Assembly: GCA_016125265.1 (NCBI GenBank)
Contig: WGMC01000001.1
Coordinates: 124,001 to 188,000 of the forward strand
DNA length: 64,000 nt
Source of the DNA: Planctomycetaceae bacterium
GTDB lineage: Bacteria; Planctomycetota; UBA1135; GCA-002686595
Direction of reading: 5' to 3'
Below are positions 34,901 through 43,933 of this stretch, one piece after another. Each line of letters starts with the position of its first letter. Position 1 is the first letter of the stretch. Below the pieces are notes generated by a model. It was not told the DNA's origin, ran no database searches, and worked only from the letters and a program-made list of their open reading frames with translations. The position numbers and the translations under genes are program-made.

Positions 34901-35775
34901 TCCGCAGCAGGCGGAGGCGCCGGTTCGAAGGCGAGGGTCAACTCGTCCTGGCTCAAGGCTCCATCGCCGTCGCGGTCGAGCGCGGCGATCACCGTCGCCG
35001 AGCGCACCGAGAGCGTCAGCGGAAACTGCAGCGCCTCCAGGTCCGCGGCATCGATCGCGCCGTCGCCGTCGTAGTCGAGCCGAAAGAACGGCCGCACGGG
35101 CCCGGAGATGCGCGGCGGCGCGGGCACCGAACCGGGTTCCTTGGGGCGCGGGATCGGCGTGCCGAACAGCGCCTCGAGCGAGTCTGCGTCGGCTTCCGAA
35201 TCCTCGGTCCCCGCGGTGCCGCGCAGGGTGGCGATCAACCCGGCGAGGTATTCGAGTTCGCCGCGTTCGAGCCGCTCCGAACCGTCGTTGTCGAACTGGC
35301 TGAGCGCAAACGCCGCGCTCGTGTTCTTGACCTGGTAGTCGACGAGCAACGTCTCGAGCTCGGCCAGCGACAGCGCGCCGTTCAAGTCGCTGTCGTACGC
35401 AAAGAGCAGCCCCGCGGCATCCCGAGCCGGCGGCAGGGGAGCCTTCTCCGGCGCGCGCGGGCGCTCGAACGCGCCGCCTCGGGCCAGCACCTCGCGGTAG
35501 CGCGCCTCGAACTCCTCGAACTGGATACGCCCGTCGCGGTTGCCGTCGAAACGGGCGAACCCGTCCCGGTCCACCGACATCGACTGCGAGGCCTCCTCGA
35601 ACGAGATCCAACCGCCCCCGTCGAAGTCCGCGAGGCCGAAGTAGTCGGCGATGCGCGCCGCTTCCTGCTCGTCCGCCGGCCAAACCATCGGTTCGAGGGG
35701 GTCCTGCGCGAACGCGAGCATCCCCAATGCCGCCCCAAGACCCGCCACCGCCACCGCTCGTCCCTTGGTTCCCAT
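34861..35775 (-). CDS. Secreted EF-hand calcium-binding protein
   Basis: 304 residues with a signal peptide (VAGLGAALGMLAFA). Six EF-hand-like loops can be read: DFDGGGWISFEE, RFDGNRDGRIQFEE, YDSDLNGALSLAE, QFDNDGSERLERGE, DYDGDGAIDAAD and DRDGDGALSQDE. Loops 2, 5 and 6 have the full set of calcium ligands; the others are degenerate. The linkers are Pro/Ala-rich. Secreted multi-EF-hand proteins of this kind are common in Planctomycetota. Its 3' end overlaps the sulfatase gene by 40 bases on the opposite strand. Role unknown, probably calcium-dependent binding. Confidence 0.8.
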   Translation of the reverse strand: MGTKGRAVAVAGLGAALGMLAFAQDPLEPMVWPADEQEAARIADYFGLADFDGGGWISFEEASQSMSVDRDGFARFDGNRDGRIQFEEFEARYREVLARGGAFERPRAPEKAPLPPARDAAGLLFAYDSDLNGALSLAELETLLVDYQVKNTSAAFALSQFDNDGSERLERGELEYLAGLIATLRGTAGTEDSEADADSLEALFGTPIPRPKEPGSVPAPPRISGPVRPFFRLDYDGDGAIDAADLEALQFPLTLSVRSATVIAALDRDGDGALSQDELTLAFEPAPPPAADQSSPAPSSSTPR

Positions 35776-35818
35776 CGCCGCCCACCACCCTCGCCGTTGG
35801 CCGCGTCCCCGTCAAGCC

Positions 35819-35838
35819 CCGGACCCGTCACGGTCCGG
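35819..35838. promoter_or_regulatory. Perfect inverted repeat in a divergent promoter gap
   Basis: CCGGACC, six bases, GGTCCGG lies between the EF-hand gene (minus) and the beta-helix gene (plus). It could be an operator or a small hairpin. No regulator for it is known in the window. Confidence 0.3.
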
Positions 35839-35992
35839 ACCGGTCACAGCCCTTTCCGGCGCCCGGGTACGGGCCGCTTGAGACCCGACCCGCGACGGCC
35901 ACCAGCGCATCCGGTTCCGCCGACGGCGTTCGCCCGGCGCCGTGGCTCCCCTCATCCCCTTGCACCCGCCCCCAGCCGGGTGGGCCACTTCC

Positions 35993-37312
35993 ATGCACCA
36001 CACACTCGCATTCGTGTGCATCGCCAACCTGCTCCTCGCCGGCGGCACGGCCGCTGCCGCCGACCTCCACGTGGCCCCCGGCGGCGGGCCCGGAACCTTC
36101 GCAACCATCGGCGCCGCGGTGGACGCGGCGGAACCGGGGGACCGCATCTTCGTGGCCGCCGGCGACTACTTCGAGGGGTTCACGGTCTCGAAGTCGCTCG
36201 CGATCCTGGCCGAACCCGGCGCGGCATTGCACCAACCGTCGCTGGAGGAACCCCGTCCGCTGCTGATCACGGAGTTGAAGCCGGAGGATCGTGTCGTGAT
36301 CAGCGGGCTCGCGTTCCGGGGCCCGACCGAAGCCGTGGGTCCGGATTTCGAGTTCACGAGCATTCGGGCCCTCAACAACAAGGGTTCCATCGTGCTCCAC
36401 GCCCTCGACATCCAACCCGGCCACTTCCATGGACTGCGCGTGCAGAGCTCGACGGATGTGCTCCTGCTCGACAGCGCACTGAGCGGATCCTCGGCGGCGG
36501 ACGGCTGCGTCACCTTCGTGCGCCCCCTGGTGCACCTCATCGGATCGACCTTGTACGTCGCGAACAGCGACATCCAGGCCGCATCGGCCGCTTCCGACAC
36601 GAGCCCCTGCCCGTTTGCGGTGGGCGGCATCGCACTATTCGCGAACTACTCGAAGGTGGTGCTCTTCCACACCGCGCTGGCGGGGGGAGAAGGCACCCAG
36701 GCTCCCTCGGGCACCTTGATCCCGGGGTCCGCCATCACCGTGTCGAACACCCAGGTCGAACTGCGCTCGTCCGTGGCGCGCGGGGGCGACGGGGCCGCCG
36801 GCACGTCGGCGCCGGGCGCGATCGGAGCAGGAGTCAGCGGCAAGTCGGTGTTGCTCGTGAGCCAGGGCAGTGCCGTGATCGGCGGATCGTTCGGCGACGG
36901 ATCGAGTGTGACCCACCCCTACTTCTTGATGCCCGGTTCGACCGCGAGCGCCACCTTTGTGCTCTACCCGCGTCTCGAATTCGAATCGTCCGGTCCGGCC
37001 GCCGGCAAACTCGGGCAGCCGCTCCACCTCGGCCTGAAGGGGCACCCCGGCGACAGCCACTACCTGTTCCTCGCGCCCCACCTCGCCACGGGGATCGAGA
37101 TTCCCGGCGTGTCGGGGGAGTTCCTCCTGGCGCTGGACGGTTTGCGTTGCCTCGCACGTGTGCAACTGGACGGTGCGGGCGACGGCGCGTTCGATACGAG
37201 CGTGCCCAACGACCCGGCGCTCGTCGGCCTGACGGCCTTCCTGCAGACCTTCGCGCCGTTCGGCCCCACACCGGCCTTCGGCAACGCGGTGCTCCTGCCC
37301 ATCACCGGCTGA
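35993..37312 (+). CDS. Secreted right-handed beta-helix protein
   Basis: 439 residues. Signal peptide MHHTLAFVCIANLLLAGG, then a domain beginning LHVAPGGGPGTFATIGAAVDAA and GDRIFVAAGDYFEGF, the typical opening of pectate-lyase-like beta-helix proteins. Regular short strands follow (SIVLHALDIQPGHFHGLRV, DVLLLDSALSG, KVVLFHTALAGG) with no obvious lyase active site. The C-terminal 120 residues form a separate beta domain (FVLYPRLEFESSGPAAG), possibly for anchoring. It may bind or coat extracellular polysaccharide. Start at ATG 35993 chosen from the signal peptide. Confidence 0.7.
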   Translation: MHHTLAFVCIANLLLAGGTAAAADLHVAPGGGPGTFATIGAAVDAAEPGDRIFVAAGDYFEGFTVSKSLAILAEPGAALHQPSLEEPRPLLITELKPEDRVVISGLAFRGPTEAVGPDFEFTSIRALNNKGSIVLHALDIQPGHFHGLRVQSSTDVLLLDSALSGSSAADGCVTFVRPLVHLIGSTLYVANSDIQAASAASDTSPCPFAVGGIALFANYSKVVLFHTALAGGEGTQAPSGTLIPGSAITVSNTQVELRSSVARGGDGAAGTSAPGAIGAGVSGKSVLLVSQGSAVIGGSFGDGSSVTHPYFLMPGSTASATFVLYPRLEFESSGPAAGKLGQPLHLGLKGHPGDSHYLFLAPHLATGIEIPGVSGEFLLALDGLRCLARVQLDGAGDGAFDTSVPNDPALVGLTAFLQTFAPFGPTPAFGNAVLLPITG

Positions 37313-37394
37313 CGAGCACCAACCAGTCGCCCGGACCACGTGGGCCCGCGGCGAAGCCCGCCAGCTTCGCGAACCGCACAACCAAAAAGGCGCC

Positions 37395-37426
37395 GGCCCG
37401 CCGCTCCCTTCGGGGAACGGCGGGCC
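37395..37426 (-). terminator. Rho-independent terminator of the 5'-nucleotidase gene
   Basis: A 9-base-pair stem (GGCCCGCCG/CGGCGGGCC) continues after one mismatch with a 4-base-pair stem capped by TTCG. On the minus strand it is followed by GGCGCCTTTTT, giving the U run just after the 5'-nucleotidase stop. It also lies behind the convergent beta-helix gene. Confidence 0.85.
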
Positions 37427-37450
37427 CGCGCGAAGGACACCTACCTTGGA

Positions 37451-39523
37451 TCAGGGCAGGAACAGCGCCTGGCGCACCACGCGCAGGACCGTGTCCGCGC
37501 GCAGCGAGAGGTTCTGCACACGCTGGTCCAGCGTCGGGTTCGTCTCCGGCTCCGCGTAGGGCACGGTGGCGTGCTCGGCGAGGAGGAACTCCGCGAGGGC
37601 GTCCTGTTCGGTGCCCGGGTTGGCGAAGGTCGAGGCGCCGGGCAGCAGGCCCGCGCTCACCAGGTCGACGCGGTTGGCGAACACCGGGTCCGCGGCGATG
37701 AAGTCGTCGAAGGGGTAGTTGTCACCACCGCTCGCGAGGAAGTCGAGGGTGATGCAGCGCACGGCGGGACCGCCGACGACTTGGCCTTCGAACACGAACA
37801 GCGGGAAGCCGCTGCCCTCTTCGATGAAGCCGGCCGTGCGGACCCGTTGGCCCGCGGGCAGGCTCGGATCGAAGCTGAAGGAGACTCCGCCCACTTGGCC
37901 GAACTGGCCCGGGGTCGACGTCGGCGTCCATGCGGCGACGGCGTGTTCGAGCACTTCCTTGAGCTGGGCGCGGGTGAGCGTGACCAGGCTGAGCGCGTTG
38001 TTGAAGCGCAGGGAGTTCTCGATGTCGAGTTGGCTGACCTCACCCTCGAGTTTGCCCGACTGGGGGTTCGCCTGGGTCGGCAGCAACTCGCCGGTGATCC
38101 CGTCGATGGCGCCGATTTCCGCGCGGATGCCGCCGCCATTCTTGATGGAGACGCGCACGCGCGGGTCCACCAGCTTGCCCACCGCCAAGTTGGCATCGGC
38201 GGTCAGGTTGCCGAGGTTCGTCTCCTCGGTGCGCACCTTCTCGCGGCGCCCTTCGAGGAAGACGTCGGAGCGCCCGAGGATCACGCTGTCCTTGGCGATC
38301 ACGATGCCCTTGACGGCTTCCGTCAGGGTGCGGACCTTGGCGGCCTGGGTTCCGGTTTGGAAGGGCACGACGAGGTCGGGGAAGAGGGCCAGCACGCCGG
38401 CCTCGTTGGCGGCGTAGGCGCCGCTCTCGACGGCGTCCACGGACGCGGGCACGACAACACCCGCGGCGTCGAAGTCGACCACCAGACGGCCGACGTAGCT
38501 GTACTCGCCGTCGGTGCTGACGATCAGGGTCGGCTCGCCGCCCGCGTTGGTGGCGACGACGGGGTAGGACCCTTGGGCCACGTTGCCCGGCTGCAGCACG
38601 TTCGTGCCGTCGGCCAGCAACGTGTCCGAACCGCCCGCGATCACGACGTCCACACCGAAGAGCAGCGGGACGAGGGTTTGTTCGAGGCTGAGCTGCTGCA
38701 GGTGGGAAACGAGCACGATCTTGTCGACGCCGTCGAGGATCAACTCGTCGATGACGGGCTGCACGATCGAGGCCAAGGCGACCATGTCGTTGGTGCCCGC
38801 GCCGGGGCCCTTGACCAGCACACCGCCCGTCGAGGAGATGCTCTCCACGATCGGCGTGGTGGCGCCGACGATGCCAAAACGCTCACCGTCCTTCTCGACG
38901 ATCGTGGCGCGCGCGAACTTCTTCGCCGCGGCGGCGGTCGGCAGGTTCGAGATGGGCGACAGGAACGCCGTCGAGGGCAGGATGTCGTTCGTGAAGAGGC
39001 CAGCGAGGCTGGGCTCGCCGCTGAAGTCCAGGTTGGAGGACAGGTAGGGGAAGTCGGCGCCGAGCCAGCGCGGTTCGGTGCCACCGACGATGTCGGTGCC
39101 GACGATCGTGCGGTAGATGCTGGGTCCCGCGTCGAACTCGTGGTTGCCGACGGCCGAAGCGTCGAAGCCCAAGAGGTTCATGATCGAGATGTCGACGCGG
39201 CCGACACCTTCGCGGGCGGTCGGGTTCTCGAGCACTGCTTGGAAGACGGGGCGCATGGCCGGGTCGCCGGCCGCGTTGAAGAAGGGCCCGGGGATGTAGT
39301 TGTCGCCGGCCGAGAGCAAGAGGGAGGTGACACCCTTCTGGGCTGCGTCGGCTTCGAGGCCTTCGACGATCGCGGCGAAGAGCGGGGCGCGATCGATGGC
39401 TTCGACACCGCCTTCCAGGTCGGAGGCGTGCAGGATCTGCACACGCACTTGGGCCTGGGCGCTGCCGAACGGCAGGGCCAGGGCCAAGAACGCGGCCACG
39501 GAGAGATGGTTGGTGCGCAGCAT
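37451..39523 (-). CDS. Secreted 5'-nucleotidase/UshA-type metallophosphoesterase
   Basis: 690 residues. Signal peptide MLRTNHLSVAAFLALALPFG, then a calcineurin-like phosphoesterase domain: ILHASDLEGG, SAGDNYIPGP, VGNHEFDAG and VSHLQQL; the C-terminal 5'-nucleotidase domain has KNGGGIRAEIG, TRAQLKEVLEHAV and TLDFLASGGDNYPF. It probably removes phosphate from nucleotides in the periplasm. The first metal motif reads SDLEG where DxHG is usual, and GGSDTLL replaces the usual GGHSH, so metal binding or substrate may differ. ATG 39523 is the signal peptide start. A strong terminator follows at 37395-37426. Confidence 0.8.
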   Translation of the reverse strand: MLRTNHLSVAAFLALALPFGSAQAQVRVQILHASDLEGGVEAIDRAPLFAAIVEGLEADAAQKGVTSLLLSAGDNYIPGPFFNAAGDPAMRPVFQAVLENPTAREGVGRVDISIMNLLGFDASAVGNHEFDAGPSIYRTIVGTDIVGGTEPRWLGADFPYLSSNLDFSGEPSLAGLFTNDILPSTAFLSPISNLPTAAAAKKFARATIVEKDGERFGIVGATTPIVESISSTGGVLVKGPGAGTNDMVALASIVQPVIDELILDGVDKIVLVSHLQQLSLEQTLVPLLFGVDVVIAGGSDTLLADGTNVLQPGNVAQGSYPVVATNAGGEPTLIVSTDGEYSYVGRLVVDFDAAGVVVPASVDAVESGAYAANEAGVLALFPDLVVPFQTGTQAAKVRTLTEAVKGIVIAKDSVILGRSDVFLEGRREKVRTEETNLGNLTADANLAVGKLVDPRVRVSIKNGGGIRAEIGAIDGITGELLPTQANPQSGKLEGEVSQLDIENSLRFNNALSLVTLTRAQLKEVLEHAVAAWTPTSTPGQFGQVGGVSFSFDPSLPAGQRVRTAGFIEEGSGFPLFVFEGQVVGGPAVRCITLDFLASGGDNYPFDDFIAADPVFANRVDLVSAGLLPGASTFANPGTEQDALAEFLLAEHATVPYAEPETNPTLDQRVQNLSLRADTVLRVVRQALFLP

Positions 39524-39676
39524 GGGGAATGTCCTTGGGGAGGGATGTGCAGCCGGACGACCGACGGGTCGTTCGATCCGCTCCAGAATGGGCATTCCAA
39601 GGGCCCAGCTCGACTCAGTGTCTCTTCAATCTCCGGCCAAGGAGTCGCAAAGCGCGCACTTGCAAGAAACGGCAAA

Positions 39677-39702
39677 GGGCGCGCGGATGTCGCCGCGCGC
39701 CC
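39677..39702 (-). terminator. Terminator hairpin behind lon
   Basis: A perfect 10-base-pair stem (GGGCGCGCGG/CCGCGCGCCC) with a 6-base loop. On the minus strand it is followed by TTTGCCGTTTC, 27 bases past the lon stop. The nucleotidase gene therefore has its own promoter between 39524 and 39676. Confidence 0.75.
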
Positions 39703-39728
39703 CTCGTTTCGGCCGGTTGTGTCGCGGG

Positions 39729-42218
39729 TCACTCGTCGTCCGCGTCGCGCGCGCGCCGCGGCGGCGGAGCGGCGCGCTTCTTGGCGCGCGGGGCTCCCGC
39801 CTTGCGGCGAGCGAGCGCCGGGCGGCGCGTGGACTTGCCGTCGGCGGCATCGCGGTTCACCAGCGCCAGCTCGAGCGCCTCGTCCACGCGGTCGACCAGG
39901 TGGATCTGGATCTTGCTGCGGATCTCCGGCGAGAGGCGCAGCACCTCCTCGGCGTTGCGCCCGGGCACGATCGCCGCCCGGATTCCCGCGCGGATCGCGG
40001 CGAGCAACTTCTCGCGCAAGCCGCCCACGGGCAGCACGGCCCCGTGCAGCGACAGTTCGCCGGTGAGCGCGACGTCGTGGCGCGCCGGGCGTTTGCCGAG
40101 CAGGCTGAAGAGCGCGACCGCGACGGGCAGCCCTGCCGAGGGCCCGTCCTTGGGCACGTCGCCCGAGGGGAAGTGCAGGTGCAGGTCGAGCTCGTCGAGG
40201 GCTGACTTGTCGAGGCCCAGGCTCGTCAGCCGCGTGCGCGCGTAACTGACCGCGGTCTGGAACGACTCGCGCAGCACGTCGCCCACTTGCCCGGTCAGGG
40301 TCGTGCGGCCCGAACCCGGCATCGCAAGTGCCTCGACGGGCAGCAGCGAGCCACCCGCGCTGGTCCACGCGAGCCCCATGGCAACACCGACCCGCGGGCG
40401 GCGGGCGCGCAGCTCCTCGTCCGCGTTCGCGGGCCCCAGCAGTTGGAAGAGATCGCGCCGTTGCACGCTCATGCCGCGGCCCTCGCGCACCACCGAGAGC
40501 GCCGCCTTGCGCGCGAGGGCGTCGAGCAGCCGCCCGAACTGGCGCACGCCGGCCTCCTCCGTGTAGTTGCGGATCAAAGCGAGCAGGGAACCCGGTCCGA
40601 TGCGGAACTGGCGCGCGTTGACACCGGCGTCGGCGCGCGCGCGCGGCAGAAGGTGGCTGCGCGCGATGGCCAGCTTCTCGTCCTCCGTGAACCCGGAGAA
40701 CTCGACCACCTCGAGCCGGTCGAAGAGGGCCTCACTCATCTCTTCCGTGTCGTTGGCGGTCGCCACGAAGAGGCAGCGCGAGAGGTCGTACGGCACACCG
40801 AGGTAGCGGTCGAAGAACTCGGCGTTCTGCTCGGGGTCGAGCACTTGGAGGAGCGGCCCACCGGCCTCGCCGCTGTTGCCGAGCTGCAACTTGTCGATTT
40901 CGTCGAGCAGCACCACCGCGTCCGGCCGCCCGGCGCGGCGCAGGCCGTCGAGCAGCGCCCCGGGGAACGCGCCCTCCTGGCGGTGGGGGGTGCCGACCAG
41001 CTCGCGTTCGCCCTGCATCGCGCCCACCTGGATCGACACGAACGGGCGCCCGAGGGAGCGCGCGATCGCCCGCGCCATGCTGGACTTGCCCGTGCCCGGG
41101 GGGCCGGAGAAACACAGGGCGCCCCGGGCGCGGCCGCCCAGTTGGCGCACGGCCAGGAACTCGACCACCCGCTGCTTCACCTGCGCGAGACCCGCGTGGC
41201 TCTTGTCGAGCACGCGGGCGACACGGGCCAGCTCCACGGCGTCGGCGCGGCCCTCGGGTTGGGTCAGGCCGAAGGGCAGCTCGAGCAGCCACTCCACGTA
41301 GTTCAAGAGTTGCGCCGCCTGGGGCGAACCGGGGGGCAGGCGCCGCAGGTGGGCCAACTCGCGCCGGCCTTGGGCGCGGGCCGCCGCGGACATCGGTGTG
41401 CGCGACAGGCGGCGGTCCAGCTCGTCGAACTCGGCCTCCAGGGGGTCCTGGACACCGAGCTCGGTGCGGATCACGTCGAGCTGCTCGCGCAGGTACTGGC
41501 GTCGGATGCGCTCCTCGACCTTGGCACCCAGGCGCTCGCGGGCCGCGCCCCGTGCCATCAGGGCGCGCAGTTGTTCCCCTAAGCGCTTGGCGCGCCGACG
41601 CGGGTCGAGTTCGACCAGCAGCTTGGCGCGGTCGCCGTGGGAGAGCGGGAGGAGTCCGCCGAGCAGGTCCATCGCCCGACCGGGGTCCCCGCCGCGCAGT
41701 TCGACCAAACCAGCCAACGTGCCGTACTCCTCGGGCTGAGAGCGGACGAGTTCGCCGAGCAGCGCCAACGACGCCTCGCACTCGGTCCGCGCGGCCGCCG
41801 CTTCGTCGTCGCTCGGTGCCACGCTGGCAGTCTCGATGTCCTCTGCGCGTACCAACAAGAGGTCGCCGCGCCGCTCCAACGCGCCGCGCCGCACGCGACT
41901 GAGTCCCTGCAGCACGACACGCACACGACTGCCGCCCAAATCGAGCCGCTCGAGCACTCGCGCAAGGGTCGCGATCGGCGCGAGTCGCGCCTCCTCGAGC
42001 GCGTTATCCTCACCGCGTCTGGCCAGTCGCAGGATCGGTGCCACGGCGAAAAGCGCCGCGTCACCCGGCTCGGCCTGAAGCGCCGCAAGTCCTTCTGGCG
42101 AAGAGACTTCGACCGTGGTGACACCCCGTGGAAAGAGCACCGCTTCCTCGAGCGGAAGCAGGCATCGTTGGGGCGAGATCGGGGCTTCGGGGCGGTGGAT
42201 TCGTGCTTCGGCGCTCAT
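39729..42218 (-). CDS. lon: ATP-dependent protease Lon
   Basis: 829 residues. N-terminal Lon substrate-binding domain (LLPLEEAVLFPRGVTTVEV), long helical linker, AAA+ module with Walker A SGPPGTGKSS and Walker B VVLLDEIDKLQ, and the protease domain with catalytic Ser in PKDGPSAGLPVA and Lys in GGLREKLLAAIRAG. It degrades misfolded and regulatory proteins in the cytoplasm. The pore-loop region reads ELVGTPHRQEGAFPG instead of the usual GHRRTYIGAMPG, and a basic/Pro-rich tail (about 40 residues ending RRARDADDE) is added at the C-terminus. ATG 42218 is chosen over an upstream ATG at 42281. Confidence 0.92.
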   Translation of the reverse strand: MSAEARIHRPEAPISPQRCLLPLEEAVLFPRGVTTVEVSSPEGLAALQAEPGDAALFAVAPILRLARRGEDNALEEARLAPIATLARVLERLDLGGSRVRVVLQGLSRVRRGALERRGDLLLVRAEDIETASVAPSDDEAAAARTECEASLALLGELVRSQPEEYGTLAGLVELRGGDPGRAMDLLGGLLPLSHGDRAKLLVELDPRRRAKRLGEQLRALMARGAARERLGAKVEERIRRQYLREQLDVIRTELGVQDPLEAEFDELDRRLSRTPMSAAARAQGRRELAHLRRLPPGSPQAAQLLNYVEWLLELPFGLTQPEGRADAVELARVARVLDKSHAGLAQVKQRVVEFLAVRQLGGRARGALCFSGPPGTGKSSMARAIARSLGRPFVSIQVGAMQGERELVGTPHRQEGAFPGALLDGLRRAGRPDAVVLLDEIDKLQLGNSGEAGGPLLQVLDPEQNAEFFDRYLGVPYDLSRCLFVATANDTEEMSEALFDRLEVVEFSGFTEDEKLAIARSHLLPRARADAGVNARQFRIGPGSLLALIRNYTEEAGVRQFGRLLDALARKAALSVVREGRGMSVQRRDLFQLLGPANADEELRARRPRVGVAMGLAWTSAGGSLLPVEALAMPGSGRTTLTGQVGDVLRESFQTAVSYARTRLTSLGLDKSALDELDLHLHFPSGDVPKDGPSAGLPVAVALFSLLGKRPARHDVALTGELSLHGAVLPVGGLREKLLAAIRAGIRAAIVPGRNAEEVLRLSPEIRSKIQIHLVDRVDEALELALVNRDAADGKSTRRPALARRKAGAPRAKKRAAPPPRRARDADDE

Positions 42219-42364
42219 GGGAGTCCCTGTAGACCGCACAAGTATCGACGGGTGGCGCCGTCCGCGCTCCAGGGGGCCCATTTGCCCAGAACCGGCGGGG
42301 ATATTTGGGGTTCATCTGGATGCTAGCGGCCCTCTTTTTGTGCATGCCGATTTGGCGGGTCCGC

Positions 42365-42427
42365 CCGGCAGGCGGGGCCTGCCGGAACGGCGCATCCACT
42401 GCCTGCCTTACGCTTGCACTTTGCAAG
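42365..42427. promoter_or_regulatory. Two inverted repeats upstream of the HxlR-regulated operon
   Basis: CCGGCAGG/CCTGCCGG (42365-42385, loop 5) and CTTGC/GCAAG (42413-42427, loop 5) lie 22 to 84 bases before the ATG at 42449. Because the operon encodes an HxlR repressor, one may be its operator; not proven. The gap also serves the divergent lon gene. Confidence 0.35.
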
Positions 42428-42448
42428 CAATGGGCCCATGCTGACGGC

Positions 42449-43009
42449 ATGCTCCAACACCCGTCGTCCCGATTCCGTGGTCTTGCCGCCGTCCTGTCCG
42501 CCGTCGCGCTCGCAGCGGTTGGGCTGACCGGCACCCTTTCCTGTGTCGCCGTTTCGACGCCGTTCCGGCACGCACCGGTCGCGGCAACGGGCAGTGGCGC
42601 CCCCGACACCGTCGTCGTCGCGGTGACGCAGGCCTACCTCAACCGCAGCGGCCGCGGGGCCTTCTTCGAGCACACCGGCCTAGTGCTCGACGGCATCGCC
42701 GAGGAGGACGGTTACCTCGGGCACTCGATCCGGCGGCGGCTCTTCGGCCACGAGGCCTGGACCATGACGGTGTGGCGCGACGAGGCGGCGCTGAACCGCT
42801 TCGTGCGCTCCGAGCGCCACCAGAACGCCCTGCGCGCGGGGATGCCCGCCCTCCGCGCGGCGAAGTTCCTGCGGCTGACTTGGCCCCGGGATCAGCTGCC
42901 GCCGCCGTGGTCGCGGGCGCTCGCCGAGCTCGAATCCGTGGACGCCATTCCGTACACGGACCCGGATGCGCCCACGCCGACCCCGCCCGCGGGCACAATG
43001 GCGCGATGA
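42449..43009 (+). CDS. Exported ABM-like (dimeric alpha-beta barrel) protein
   Basis: 186 residues. A hydrophobic leader (GLAAVLSAVALAAVGLTG) suggests export. The domain from about residue 45 (TVVVAVTQAYLNRSG, GIAEEDGYLGHSIRR, EAWTMTVWRDEAALNRFV, HQNALRAGMPALRAAKF) has the pattern of antibiotic biosynthesis monooxygenase/DUF3291 proteins, small heme- or flavin-free oxygenases or stress proteins. Its stop overlaps the ATG of the HxlR gene (ATGA), so the regulator and this protein form one operon. Confidence 0.65.
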   Translation: MLQHPSSRFRGLAAVLSAVALAAVGLTGTLSCVAVSTPFRHAPVAATGSGAPDTVVVAVTQAYLNRSGRGAFFEHTGLVLDGIAEEDGYLGHSIRRRLFGHEAWTMTVWRDEAALNRFVRSERHQNALRAGMPALRAAKFLRLTWPRDQLPPPWSRALAELESVDAIPYTDPDAPTPTPPAGTMAR

Positions 43010-43350
43010 AGCCGAAGCGCCGGCGCTCGCCCTGCCCGATCGCGTGCACCCTCGACCTCGTGGGGGACCGCTGGACGCTGCTGGTGGTGCGGGACTTGGT
43101 GCTGGGCAAGACCCACTACAACGAGTTCCTGGCGTCGCCGGAGCGCATCGCCACGAACATCCTGGCCGACCGGCTGGAGCAGTTGGTGGCGGAGGGTTTC
43201 GTGACGACGGCGCCCTCGAACCAGCGCGCTGGCGCCCTTGCTTACTCGCTGACGGAGCGCGGCGAGGCCCTGCGCCCCCTCCTGGAGTCGATCCGCGACT
43301 GGGGCCTGGCGCATGTGCCGGGGACGGAGGCGCGTTTGCAGCCGGGTTGA
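43006..43350 (+). CDS. HxlR-family winged helix transcription regulator
   Basis: 114 residues. CPIACTLDLVGDRWTLLVVRDL is the family signature with the N-terminal Cys, followed by the helix-turn-helix FLASPERIATNILADRLEQL and wing VAEGFVTT. Such proteins sense redox or electrophiles through cysteine and repress nearby genes. It overlaps the ABM-like gene by 4 bases, so it probably regulates that operon and itself. Confidence 0.88.
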   Translation: MKPKRRRSPCPIACTLDLVGDRWTLLVVRDLVLGKTHYNEFLASPERIATNILADRLEQLVAEGFVTTAPSNQRAGALAYSLTERGEALRPLLESIRDWGLAHVPGTEARLQPG

Positions 43351-43459
43351 CCCGCGGGCGAGCGGGCTCCCACCCGGTGACGGATCGGCGCCGACCGTGT
43401 ACGCTTCCCGTGAGCTTGCCGCCCGGGCACTCGTGTGCAGCCCCACGTGGACCCATCCG

Positions 43460-43798
43460 ATGAGAAGCACCCGTCCCCGCTACGTGACATCTCAGATCGT
43501 CAACGTGCGCTACTGGCGCGGGTTGCGGCGCATGGGCCGAGGCAACTACGCGATGTTCTTCGCCGGCGTGTGGAGCGGCTACGTCGCCGTGATGTTTGGC
43601 ATCCAGGCGTACATGCTCCGCGACCGGCTTTGGGATGGACCGTTCCCGCTCCTCTACCTCGTCGTCGGTGCGATGGGGCCGTTCTTGGGGTTGCTCCTGT
43701 GGGAACTCTACGAAGGCGCCTACCAACGGGCGCTCCGGCGGGACGAGGGCGCTCGGGAGACGCCGTCCGCGGCAGCCCGCGCTCCAGCCGATCGCTGA
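43460..43798 (+). CDS. Small membrane protein of unknown function
   Basis: 112 residues with two hydrophobic helices (YAMFFAGVWSGYVAVMFGI, LLYLVVGAMGPFLGLLLWEL) and charged ends (RRMGRGN, ALRRDEGARE). The start ATG 43460 follows the plus-strand HxlR operon after 109 bases. Resembles many small helical-hairpin membrane proteins; no family is recognised. Confidence 0.5.
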   Translation: MRSTRPRYVTSQIVNVRYWRGLRRMGRGNYAMFFAGVWSGYVAVMFGIQAYMLRDRLWDGPFPLLYLVVGAMGPFLGLLLWELYEGAYQRALRRDEGARETPSAAARAPADR

Positions 43799-43933
43799 CC
43801 CCACCGCGGCGGACCGGGGCAGGAGCATGGGCCGCTCGATCCGGGCGGTTTGGTTGGAGGGCGCGATTCCGCCGCCCTAGACTCCGCGCCCGACGCCCAT
43901 GGAGAACCAGCACCCCGCCCCATCGCTGGCGCG

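Noticed and set aside
33496-37701. 1401-codon plus-strand open frame
   Set aside because: Covers the sulfatase in another frame and the EF-hand and nucleotidase genes antisense; no recognisable domain.
37340-40066. 908-codon plus-strand open frame
   Set aside because: Antisense to the nucleotidase gene and terminators; low-complexity shadow.
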